5,050 nt of DNA. Source: Tannerella sp. GTDB lineage: Bacteria > Bacteroidota > Bacteroidia > Bacteroidales > Tannerellaceae. Under the pieces are notes generated by a model. It was not told where the DNA came from. It ran no database searches and saw only the letters and a list, made by a program, of their open reading frames with translations. The stretch is taken from assembly GCA_031263835.1 (NCBI GenBank), contig JAISEZ010000009.1:1-5050 (forward strand), in the 5' to 3' direction. Position numbers and translations under genes: made by a program. This document shows positions 1 to 5,050 of the stretch, in pieces (position 1 is the stretch's first letter; every line of letters starts with the position of its first letter).

Positions 1-499
1 GAAGGATATGGAAAGAATTAACAGGGAGATAAAAGACATTGAAGCTAAAATGATGGAACTCATAAAATCTTCGGACAGCATGAATGAAAACTATAAACCG
101 GTCACTTCCGTCAAGGGCATCGCTATGATCAATACGGTAGCCATCCCGGTCGCCACTCAAAATTTTACCCGTTTTGCCAACAGTCGGCAGTTTGCCTGTT
201 ATGCAGGCCTGGCGCCCTTTGGCTCACAGTCCGGAACTTCAATAAATGTCGCCCCTCATGTGAGTCATCCGGCTGATAAGAAAATAAAAGTCTTACTTAC
301 TCGGGCTGCCCTGTGTGCCATCAGGCACGATACAGATATTGGACGTTATTATCGGCGAAAAATGGCGGAGGGAAAGCAGGAATGGCTAATTGTAAACAAT
401 GTAAGAAATAAGTTAATTCATCGCATTTTTGCGATCGTCAGAACTGGAATTTTTTATCAGGTAGACTTTAAAAAGACATTGGATAAAAAAAGTGCGTGA
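1..499 (+). mobile_element. IS110-family insertion sequence, right part only
   Basis: The transposase fragment implies an insertion sequence entering from the left. Its right boundary cannot be fixed from the sequence because IS110 elements usually lack clear terminal inverted repeats and target duplications. It must lie before base 651, where the intact stop codon of the neighbouring permease fragment begins, so the real element probably extends somewhat beyond 499. Confidence 0.6.
2..499 (+). CDS. IS110-family transposase, C-terminal part (5' end outside window)
   Basis: The reading frame is open from the window edge, so the ATG at base 8 is probably internal; about 165 codons are visible, whereas family members are usually 300-400 residues. 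Counting from that ATG, residues 1-28 look like the helical linker, and residues 32-120 match the Transposase_20 (IS116/IS110/IS902) domain: SVKGIAMINTVAI resembles the usual helix-hairpin-helix-like 'IPGIG' segment, followed by RFANSRQFACYAGLAP and an SGTS motif at 75-78. In studied IS110 enzymes a serine in this domain works with an N-terminal RuvC-like DEDD domain, which here lies off the window. These recombinases move circular intermediates and, in the studied IS110 members, are guided by an element-encoded bridge RNA. No frameshift is seen in the visible part, so the gene may be intact. Family assignment is firm; activity is unknown. Confidence 0.9.
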   Translation, partial: KDMERINREIKDIEAKMMELIKSSDSMNENYKPVTSVKGIAMINTVAIPVATQNFTRFANSRQFACYAGLAPFGSQSGTSINVAPHVSHPADKKIKVLLTRAALCAIRHDTDIGRYYRRKMAEGKQEWLIVNNVRNKLIHRIFAIVRTGIFYQVDFKKTLDKKSA

Positions 500-650
500 C
501 GTTAATGTTTTTTATGGGAAATAATTTGAAGGGGAACATAGAATTCACCCAAAAAATATCTGTCTGACATACAATATGCCATTGGACTGATAGAAAGTTT
601 TACACAGGGGACGGTTTATTTCCGGACAATGCCTAAGCTATTCACTCATT
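500..650. other. Noncoding 3' flank of the transposase, containing the undetermined IS right end
   Basis: This 151-bp AT-rich stretch has no convincing ORF. It contains one imperfect stem in which T509-513 plus TGGG (515-518) can pair with CCCA (548-551) plus A552-556, with a bulged A at 514. A shorter near-repeat (AGGGGAAC around 530, AGGGGAC around 605) is also present. Either could belong to the element's right end or be chance. No strong terminator is seen for either flanking gene. Confidence 0.4.
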
Positions 651-1751
651 TCATTCCGTTTTCAGCACTTCCACCAGGTTTTCGTTGCTTGCCTTGCGGG
701 TCTGGTGTATCAGCGTGAGCAGCGATACGGTCGCCGTGACAATGCCCGCGGCCGGGAAGAGCCACCAGGATACCGTCGCCTTGAATGCGAAATTCTCCAG
801 ATACTTGTGGATGGCAAACAGCGCCACCGGAACGGATACGGCAAAGGCGATGCTCAGCAATACGAAATACCGCTTCAGCAACAGCCGGATGATGATCGCG
901 GTCGATGCACCGCTGACCTTGCGAATGGCTATTTCACGGCGCCGCTGCCGGACGTCGAACAGCGAAAGGCCGAACAGTCCAAGGACGGAGATAAATATGG
1001 CGATCATCGTGAAGACCGAGTAGATGACGGCCACTTTCCGGTCGTCCCGGTAAACGGCCGCAACTTCGTCCTCCACAAACGTGCAGCTAAACTCGCCGCC
1101 AACCAGCTCGGCGTGCAGATCCTGCAGAAAGCGGATCACTTCCTGACGGCGTTCCGGCGCAAAGGATATTACGACCGGGTCTGACGGATTGGGCTTATGG
1201 AAATAAATCGTTACCGGATGGGGCTTGCGGGAAAGATGATCGGTGTAGAAGTCCTTTACCACACCCACAATCCGGTAGGGCGGATTCTGGCTCATGTCTT
1301 CCGTGATGCCCGGGCCGGAGGCATACCAGAGGCGCCGGAAGGGATGCAGTTCGGTCGTTTGCCGGTCTGCAATGCCGAACTGCTTAAGCGTCGATTCGCT
1401 GACAATGATGTTGTAACTCATGAAATTGTCCTTTTCATTGTCCCACAGGCGACCGTCAAGCAGTTGAATGTCGAACTGCCTGAACCATGTTTCGTCAGCC
1501 CCGATCAGCGTGGTCGGCTGCAACTCGCCGCCTTCCGTCTTAAATTCAAACGTGCCGGCGGCTTTATTGGGACTCTGTCCCCACGTCCAGCTTTCAACGA
1601 GCGGGGAGGCGTCCAGTTTTTGTTTCAGCCGGTCGGAAATCCGCTTTCTTTTTTCCTCCTCGGATATGCGGTCTTCCCTCGAATCCCACGTGCGCATATA
1701 ATCGTTTTTCAGGAAGGTTGCCTTGACAAGGTTTCGCGTCCGGTAGCCCAA
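651..1751 (-). pseudogene. MacB/FtsX-type ABC transporter permease, C-terminal half (5'-truncated)
   Basis: The 366-residue product equals the second half of the roughly 780-800-residue two-module permeases common in Bacteroidota. Residues 1-235 look like the extracytoplasmic MacB_PCD-type domain (DETWF, RIVGVVKDF). Transmembrane segments follow at about 240-265, 296-316 and 329-350. The cytoplasmic coupling motif RRREIAIRKVSGAS is at 271-283, and the C-terminus ENLVEVLKTE is family-like. The N-terminal FtsX module and the first helix of the second module are missing. The only start at the left end of the homology is TTG at 1751, which encodes the leucine of the usual 'KDLGY' segment. Homology-like sequence (FILHKD) continues upstream to about 1769 and an in-frame stop follows at 1791-1793. 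No promoter core is seen upstream. Full-length relatives use a LolD/MacB-type ATPase to move substrates or act on envelope processes. I infer a nonfunctional remnant; translation from TTG or from the internal ATG at residue 19 cannot be excluded. Confidence 0.75.
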
Positions 1752-1772
1752 ATCCTTGTGCAGTATGAAATA

Positions 1773-1793
1773 GTGATTAGCGATTAATGATTA
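1773..1793 (+). repeat. Three tandem heptamers GTGATTA / GCGATTA / ATGATTA
   Basis: Three consecutive 7-base units share the core GATTA, followed by ATT. The array sits where recognisable permease homology ends (about 1770), and on the minus strand it supplies the in-frame TAA that closes the truncated reading frame. The unit resembles the GTAGTTA heptamers at 4544-4579. The array is short, so chance is possible. Confidence 0.55.
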
Positions 1794-1908
1794 ATTCCCT
1801 TTTGTCCGTGATAAATGAGATCTGATTTCTTGAACTTGTCAGAAAATAAACCACACAATAAATCGAATGGCCGGAGGATATTTTCCGGATTGCTTTTCAC
1901 TGCACGGC
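1794..1908. other. Spacer between the isomerase terminator and the permease remnant, nothing recognisable
   Basis: About 115 AT-rich bases with no ORF of note and no CAAAnnTA (minus-strand TAnnTTTG) promoter core. A weak 5-bp stem, CCGGA (1871-1875) with TCCGG (1884-1888), is the only structure seen. Confidence 0.4.
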
Positions 1909-1944
1909 AAAAAAAAAAGCCATCCCCTTGCGGAGACGGCTTTT
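1909..1944 (-). terminator. Rho-independent terminator after the isomerase/epimerase gene
   Basis: Read on the minus strand, 1944 to 1909 gives AAAAGCC-GTCTCC, a GCAA loop, then GGGGAT-GGCTTTT running into a T tract of ten (1918-1909). Seven outer pairs are perfect and the inner stem has two mismatches. It begins 20 bases after the stop codon of the minus-strand isomerase gene. Because the stem is flanked by A and T runs on both sides, weak activity on the plus strand is possible too. Confidence 0.85.
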
Positions 1945-1964
1945 CCGACATGAAACGATTTCAG

Positions 1965-2879
1965 CTATTTGACATAGTCTGCTTTGTTTAGATAGTCAAA
2001 GCTCTGCTGTACACTGGCAACGGGGTCGTTGTTTGTGTACTGCTCCACTTCGACGTACCAGTCTTTGATGTTGTTGGCGTACATCTGGTCAAAAATCGGC
2101 TTGAAGTCCATTTTTCCACTGGCGCCAATTTCTTTTTCATCCTTGATGTGTACGGCCTTAAACTGGCTTGGACGGTCTTTCAGGTAGGCAGCCGGATTGC
2201 CGCCGCCCTCCTGACACCAGTATACGTCCAGTTCGAAGCATACATGATTCTTGCTTACATTATCCAGCAGGAAATCAAAAATCAGCTGATCGCCGATTTT
2301 ACGAAATTCGAAACTGTGATTGTGATAGCCGAATGCGATGCTGGCGGCAGCCGTCTTGTATCCGACGGCGGCGAAATAGTCGCAGTACATTTTCAGGTCG
2401 TCCTGCGTAGTAGCGTCGTTCACCGGCATCGAGGGCTGGATGATATACTTCACACCCAGCTGCTGATGGGCGTCGATGGCCTGATCCCACCAGCTCATCA
2501 CTTCGGCATCCTTTTCCTTCGTATAACTCTGTCCGAGATGGGCGCTCGTACATTTCATGCCCAAGTCGGTAACCATTTTCTTAAATTCCGCCGGAGGCAA
2601 TCCGTACACTTTTCCGTTGCCATAACCGGCCGTCTCAAGGTTTTTGTAGCCCATTTTCGCTACGGCTTCCAATACGGCCTGAATACCTTCCTCATTCACC
2701 ATGTCGCGAAGCGAGTACAGTTGAAGTCCGATGTTCTTGGTTGCTGCCGCGGCAGCGTCGCCTCCCGAAGCGCTCTTCGTCCCGCCACCGCAGGAGGTCA
2801 ATGTCAATAACTGGGGCGCCACAAGGCCTCCCGTAAGCATCATGGATGCTTTTCTGATAAAGTCACGTCTGTTTTGCAT
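1965..2879 (-). CDS. Exported sugar phosphate isomerase/epimerase (xylose isomerase-like TIM barrel), Tat signal
   Basis: 304 residues. The N-terminus carries a Tat-type signal: NRRDFIRKAS at 3-12, a hydrophobic stretch, then LTSC with Cys30 placed like a lipobox cysteine, followed by a Gly/Ala-rich linker (31-48). The barrel starts at IGLQLYSLRD (50-59), the usual opening of the AP_endonuc_2 family. Conserved metal- and substrate-site candidates are His114 (SAHLG), YHNHSFEF (185-192), Glu216 and Asp218 (ELDVYW), HIKD (244-247) and Glu277/Glu279 (VEVEQY). Family members isomerise or epimerise sugars or inositol derivatives using a divalent metal; the substrate cannot be read from sequence. 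It probably acts outside the cytoplasm, anchored to a membrane. The ATG at 2879 was chosen because it begins the twin-arginine signal and lies 36 bases past a promoter core; an upstream extension to 3026 would run through that promoter. It has its own promoter and terminator, so it is probably monocistronic. Confidence 0.9.
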   Translation of the reverse strand: MQNRRDFIRKASMMLTGGLVAPQLLTLTSCGGGTKSASGGDAAAAATKNIGLQLYSLRDMVNEEGIQAVLEAVAKMGYKNLETAGYGNGKVYGLPPAEFKKMVTDLGMKCTSAHLGQSYTKEKDAEVMSWWDQAIDAHQQLGVKYIIQPSMPVNDATTQDDLKMYCDYFAAVGYKTAAASIAFGYHNHSFEFRKIGDQLIFDFLLDNVSKNHVCFELDVYWCQEGGGNPAAYLKDRPSQFKAVHIKDEKEIGASGKMDFKPIFDQMYANNIKDWYVEVEQYTNNDPVASVQQSFDYLNKADYVK

Positions 2880-2915
2880 ACTGTTCCGATTTATAAAGTT
2901 CAATTTATTTTCCCG

Positions 2916-2923
2916 CAAAAGTA
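2916..2923 (-). promoter_or_regulatory. Bacteroidota-type -7 box (TACTTTTG) for the isomerase gene
   Basis: The minus strand reads TACTTTTG, a full match to the TAnnTTTG core used by the primary sigma factor of Bacteroidota, ending 36 bases before the ATG at 2879. No TTTG is found at the expected -33 spacing. A symmetric A/T tract (T7-G-A7, 2951-2965) lies farther upstream and could act like an UP element; that role is inference. Confidence 0.6.
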
Positions 2924-2982
2924 CAAAACATAAATGATAAACTGCGACCGTTTTTTTGAAAAAAATTCCATTGTCCGGTTTT

Positions 2983-3014
2983 TTTGCCCCGTTCGGAACA
3001 AATTCGTATTTTTG
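2983..3014 (+). promoter_or_regulatory. Bacteroidota-type promoter for the amidotransferase-tcdA operon
   Basis: A -33-type TTTG at 2983-2986 is followed, after 20 bases, by TATTTTTG at 3007-3014, matching TAnnTTTG. Both elements and the spacing fit the Bacteroidota consensus. Transcription would start near 3020, giving a leader of roughly 25-30 bases before the ATG at 3047. Confidence 0.7.
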
Positions 3015-3046
3015 CGCCCGATTCACAAGACTTAATTACGCTCTTC

Positions 3047-3745
3047 ATGAAGATAAATATACTTGTATGCGACCTGTTTGAAGAATGGCAGTCGCCGGAG
3101 ACGCCCGCCTATGCGGAGATGCTTCAGCGGCTGTTCAGCGCAGTGGCGCCGGCTCTCGAATATGAAACTTTTGACGTTCACCGGGGAGTATTTCCTGTCG
3201 AATTTCATGCGGATGAACTCTATCTGATTCCCGGCAGTCGCGACAGCGCGTACGACGATACGCCCCGCGTCCGGAAATTAATCCGGCTGGTTCGGGATAT
3301 GGATGCCGCGAAAATCAAAATGGCCGGCATCTGTTTCGGTCATCAGCTTATCGCACAGGCGCTGGGCGGCAGGGTCGGGAAAGCCCGGCAAGGCTGGGGT
3401 GCGGGCCTTCGCCGTTCCGCTATTTGCGACCCGAAGGCGTCGGGCTATTTTCCGAAGGGAACGATGTCCCTGCTCTACAACCATCATGACCAGGTGACGG
3501 CCCTGCCTCCGCAAGCCGTCTGTTTCGCCCAAAGCGATTTTTGTCCCTTTGAAGGATTTTATGTGGATGACCGGATACTGACCTTTCAGGGACATCCGGA
3601 ATATACGCCGGACTATAGCCGGCACCTGCTGCTGCATCATGCCGGCGACGAGCCGGAAGAGGTAAGGGCCGGGGCGCTGGCGAGCCTGAACGGCCCGGCA
3701 GATTCGGCCATGGCCGCCGAATGGATGGTAAACATGTTCGGATAA
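3047..3745 (+). CDS. Class I glutamine amidotransferase (GMP synthase-like GATase domain)
   Basis: The 232-residue protein is a single GATase1 domain. The nucleophile elbow GICFGHQ is at 94-100 with Cys96, and QGHPEY at 181-186 supplies the partner His183 and Glu185, so the triad is complete. PGS at 62-64 sits where the oxyanion-hole loop is expected. Such domains hydrolyse glutamine and pass ammonia to a synthase; stand-alone members include gamma-glutamyl hydrolase-like enzymes and proteins of unknown partner. No synthetase domain is fused or adjacent, so the acceptor is unknown. The ATG at 3047 is chosen because it lies just after the predicted promoter; the open frame upstream (from 2984) overlaps that promoter. 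No clear Shine-Dalgarno sequence is visible, as is common in this phylum. The gene ends 5 bases before tcdA, suggesting co-transcription. Confidence 0.88.
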   Translation: MKINILVCDLFEEWQSPETPAYAEMLQRLFSAVAPALEYETFDVHRGVFPVEFHADELYLIPGSRDSAYDDTPRVRKLIRLVRDMDAAKIKMAGICFGHQLIAQALGGRVGKARQGWGAGLRRSAICDPKASGYFPKGTMSLLYNHHDQVTALPPQAVCFAQSDFCPFEGFYVDDRILTFQGHPEYTPDYSRHLLLHHAGDEPEEVRAGALASLNGPADSAMAAEWMVNMFG

Positions 3746-3750
3746 AAGCG

Positions 3751-4551
3751 ATGGGAATGGAAAAAGGGCTGTTCCGGCGGACCGAATTGCTGCTGGGCGA
3801 CGAACGGATGAAAAAAATAGCGGCTACGCGGGTGATTCTTTTTGGCGCCGGAGGCGTGGGCAGCTGGTGTGCCGAAAGCCTGATACGTTCGGGGATTTGC
3901 CGGCTGACGCTCGTGGATTCCGATCGCATCTGCGTAACCAATATCAACCGTCAACTGATGGCAACCGTCAAGACTGTCGGCGAGGTCAAGGTGGACGCAC
4001 TGAAACGGCGACTGCTCGAAATCAACCCGTCGGCCGGCATACAGGCGCTTCAGATGATTTACAGCAGGGAAACAAGCGATTCGTTTGCGCTGGATACCTA
4101 CGACTATATCATTGACGCCATCGACAGTCTGGAACATAAAGTGCACCTGATTCTTGCCGCGACTCAAACGCGGGCGGTCTTTTTCTCGTCCATGGGCGCC
4201 GCGCTCAAGATGAATCCGTCCGGCATACAGGTGGCCGAGTTTTGGAAGGTACGGGGCTGTCCGTTGGCTGCGGCCCTGCGTCGCAAACTGAAAAAGACGG
4301 AACGCCCGGCAAAGAAATTTCTCTGCGTGTACAGTGAAGAAGTGCTGGAAAACAGGGGGATAAACCGGTCGTGCGGCACGGAAAAATGCCTTTGTCCCAA
4401 AGCGCAGACCGGCCCCGGCAACCCGGAACTGGTGAATCATGAATGGTGCAGCCTGAAAGCCCGGATAAACGGTACGGTGGCGCATACGACGGCTATCTTC
4501 GGTTTCACGCTCGCAGGACTGGTGTTGCAGGAGATATGCAAAGAGAAGTAG
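3751..4551 (+). CDS. tcdA: tRNA threonylcarbamoyladenosine dehydratase
   Basis: 266 residues, close to the usual length of TcdA (CsdL/YgdL), an E1-like ThiF-fold enzyme that uses ATP to dehydrate t6A at position 37 of ANN-decoding tRNAs to the cyclic form ct6A. Visible motifs are the nucleotide-binding loop GAGGVGS (32-38), VDSD (55-58), NINRQ (64-68), the family Lys80, DAIDS (122-126), SMGAALKMNP (147-156), LCVYSEE (191-197) and the C-terminal INGTVAHTTAIFGFTLAGLV (239-258). An inserted segment carries four cysteines (208, 213, 215, 233). Two starts are close, 3751 and 3757; I give 3751, 5 bases after the amidotransferase stop, but 3757 with GGGA upstream is as plausible. The longer frame from 3721 overlaps the preceding gene. 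The stop codon lies inside the left arm of a 36-bp inverted repeat, which may also end the transcript. Confidence 0.93.
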   Translation: MGMEKGLFRRTELLLGDERMKKIAATRVILFGAGGVGSWCAESLIRSGICRLTLVDSDRICVTNINRQLMATVKTVGEVKVDALKRRLLEINPSAGIQALQMIYSRETSDSFALDTYDYIIDAIDSLEHKVHLILAATQTRAVFFSSMGAALKMNPSGIQVAEFWKVRGCPLAAALRRKLKKTERPAKKFLCVYSEEVLENRGINRSCGTEKCLCPKAQTGPGNPELVNHEWCSLKARINGTVAHTTAIFGFTLAGLVLQEICKEK

Positions 4552-4579
4552 TTAGTAGTTAGTAGTCAGTAGTTAGTAG
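4544..4579 (+). repeat. Left arm of a perfect 36-bp inverted repeat made of GTAGTTA-type heptamers
   Basis: The arm reads AGAA followed by GTAGTTA, GTAGTTA, GTAGTCA, GTAGTTA and GTAG, a period-7 array with one T-to-C variant unit. It is identical to the reverse complement of 4651-4686, including the variant. It contains the last codons and the TAG stop (4549-4551) of tcdA. Confidence 0.95.
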
Positions 4580-4650
4580 ATGGTAAGTAGCCATGCCTCT
4601 ATACGGGAACTGCAACAGATGCCGTATCAGCAATGGCTTTATTCTACCGA

Positions 4651-4686
4651 CTACTAACTACTGACTACTAACTACTAACTACTTCT
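4651..4686 (-). repeat. Right arm of the perfect 36-bp inverted repeat
   Basis: This is the reverse complement of 4544-4579 without a mismatch, separated from it by 71 bases. Read on the minus strand it contains the final AAG codon and TAG stop (4681-4679) of the Arc-type gene, so both convergent genes end within matching arms. Confidence 0.95.
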
Positions 4687-4852
4687 TTTTCGGCTTCCGT
4701 CCACTTTGCTTCAGCGCCTGATTAAGCAGGTACAATATCTGACCGTTGACGCTGCGAAACTCATCGTCCGCCCATTTCTCAATCGCCTGCATCGTCTCGC
4801 TATCGATTCGCAACGCAAAATTTCTGGCCTTATTTTCCTTCTCTTCCGCCAT
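4679..4852 (-). CDS. Small Arc-type ribbon-helix-helix DNA-binding protein (57 aa)
   Basis: The product is 57 residues. NFALRID at 11-17 fits the N-terminal beta strand of the Arc/MetJ fold, SETMQAIEKWADDEF (18-32) the first helix, and RSVNGQILYLLNQALKQ (33-49) the turn and second helix; 'RSVNGQI' is a hallmark of Arc-like proteins. The tail GRKPKKK is basic. Such proteins bind DNA as dimers through the strand pair, with residues such as Phe12, Leu14 and Arg15 near the DNA face; the target is unknown, and autoregulation is common in the family. The start is fixed by an in-frame TGA directly before the ATG at 4852. It lies 98 bases downstream of another minus-strand gene end, so the two may be co-transcribed. 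No good TAnnTTTG core is seen in the gap. Its TAG stop lies in the right arm of the inverted repeat. Confidence 0.85.
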   Translation of the reverse strand: MAEEKENKARNFALRIDSETMQAIEKWADDEFRSVNGQILYLLNQALKQSGRKPKKK

Positions 4853-4866
4853 TCAGTATGTATTTT

Positions 4867-4906
4867 CGGCTTCGGTAAGGCGTTTGCTTATGATGGACGA
4901 AAGCCG
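4867..4906 (-). other. Hairpin in the leader of the Arc-type gene
   Basis: CGGCTTCG (4867-4874) pairs with CGAAAGCCG (4898-4906), giving eight base pairs with one bulged A (4900) and a 23-base loop. It ends 14 bases before the start codon at 4852. No U tract follows it on the minus strand, so it is unlikely to be a simple terminator for the upstream gene; it could influence translation initiation or be chance. Confidence 0.35.
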
Positions 4907-4950
4907 GAACCTGTCTCGCAAATGTTTTCCGTATTGCCCAATCCCGTGAA

Positions 4951-5050
4951 TCAGTTATATAATGTCCCCGCATTCACAACCGGCTGTGCATGTTCCTCGC
5001 CACACAGGACGACCAGCAGATTGGAAACCATGGCGGCTTTCTTCTCGTCG
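4951..5050 (-). CDS. C-terminal end of an unidentified protein, possibly SPFH/band-7 domain (5' end outside window)
   Basis: Only the last 32 codons are visible, entering from the right edge and ending at TGA (4953-4951). The sequence runs [19 protein letters not shown], then [13 protein letters not shown]. The strongly patterned NLLVVLC and [11 protein letters not shown] segments look like a conserved protein end and not chance. From memory of the family, this ending and the neighbouring Arc-type gene resemble SPFH-domain (stomatin/prohibitin-like) proteins of Bacteroidota, but no SPFH domain is inside the window and I cannot verify it. That the frame is coding is fairly secure; the product name is tentative. 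It is on the same strand as the Arc-type gene, which starts 98 bases downstream. Confidence 0.5.
   Translation of the reverse strand, partial: DEKKAAMVSNLLVVLCGEEHAQPVVNAGTLYN

Larger units (their letters stand above)
4544..4686. terminator. 143-bp palindrome between convergent genes, possible bidirectional terminator
   Basis: Beyond the 36-bp arms, the 71-base loop holds further pairing segments in nested order: GGTA (4582-4585) with TACC (4645-4648), AGCCAT (4589-4594) with ATGGCT (4633-4638), ATACGG (4601-4606) with CCGTAT (4622-4627), and CTG (4610-4612) with CAG (4616-4618). RNA from either strand could fold into one long hairpin. A short T run follows on the plus strand (4686-4690), and a T-rich stretch follows on the minus strand, but neither is a classic long U tract. 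Termination or 3'-end protection is inference from position. Confidence 0.55.

Noticed and set aside
1197..1787. A 196-codon open frame on the plus strand opposite the permease fragment, plus shorter ones at 685-1184
   Set aside because: They overlap a frame with clear FtsX-type motifs on the other strand and show no domain or promoter of their own.
2148..2810. A 220-codon open frame on the plus strand opposite the isomerase gene
   Set aside because: The minus-strand frame has a signal sequence, TIM-barrel motifs, promoter and terminator; the plus-strand product has no recognisable family.
2880..3026. A 49-residue N-terminal extension of the isomerase
   Set aside because: It would run through the predicted promoter core at 2916-2923 and place residues before the twin-arginine signal, which should be N-terminal.
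3637..4485. A 282-codon open frame on the minus strand opposite tcdA
   Set aside because: It is antisense to a well-supported tcdA with complete motifs; the translation is rich in His, Arg and Pro with no recognisable domain, as expected of a shadow frame in GC-rich coding DNA.
4544..4686. The palindrome as an ordinary MITE inserted between genes
   Set aside because: No target-site duplication is visible, and both arms begin within coding sequence, supplying the genes' last codons and stops; a simple insertion would usually leave native stop codons outside. Kept only as one possible origin.
4544..4686. A CRISPR array or integron-type site
   Set aside because: The repeats are 7 bases with no spacers, and there are only two arms in inverted orientation; no cas gene or integrase is nearby.
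4746..4949. A 67-codon open frame on the plus strand near the right end
   Set aside because: It is antisense to the Arc-type gene, whose ribbon-helix-helix pattern is clear, and has no recognisable features.

Overview
The window looks like a chromosomal segment from a member of the Bacteroidota, probably of the order Bacteroidales. The evidence is two TAnnTTTG-type promoter cores, the absence of clear Shine-Dalgarno sequences before the genes, a MacB/FtsX-type permease of the kind that is abundant in this phylum, and a Tat-signal sugar isomerase/epimerase typical of gut-type Bacteroidota. This placement is inference; no rRNA or marker gene is present.

Layout. (1) Bases 1-499 hold the C-terminal half of an IS110-family transposase, cut by the window edge; its right end should lie in 500-650. 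(2) Bases 651-1751 (minus) hold the C-terminal half of a MacB/FtsX-type ABC transporter permease whose N-terminal half is missing. The homology stops at a small tandem array of heptamers (1773-1793), so I treat it as a 5'-truncated pseudogene. (3) A strong intrinsic terminator (1909-1944) ends the minus-strand gene for a Tat-exported, lipoprotein-like sugar phosphate isomerase/epimerase (1965-2879). (4) The 167-bp region 2880-3046 carries divergent promoters. (5) Rightward from it run a class I glutamine amidotransferase (3047-3745) and tcdA (3751-4551), 5 bp apart and probably one operon. (6) Bases 4544-4686 form a long palindrome: perfect 36-bp inverted repeats made of period-7 units that contain the stop codons of the two converging genes, with further complementary segments inside the loop. 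(7) On the minus strand lie a 57-residue Arc-type ribbon-helix-helix protein (4679-4852) and the last 32 codons of another gene, possibly an SPFH-domain protein (4951-5050).

The genes do not form one obvious pathway. TcdA modifies tRNA position 37, the amidotransferase partner is unknown, and the isomerase is probably an independent carbohydrate gene. I see no defence system, CRISPR array or tRNA gene. The least expected structure is the 143-bp palindrome between the convergent genes and the related heptamer array at the broken end of the permease.
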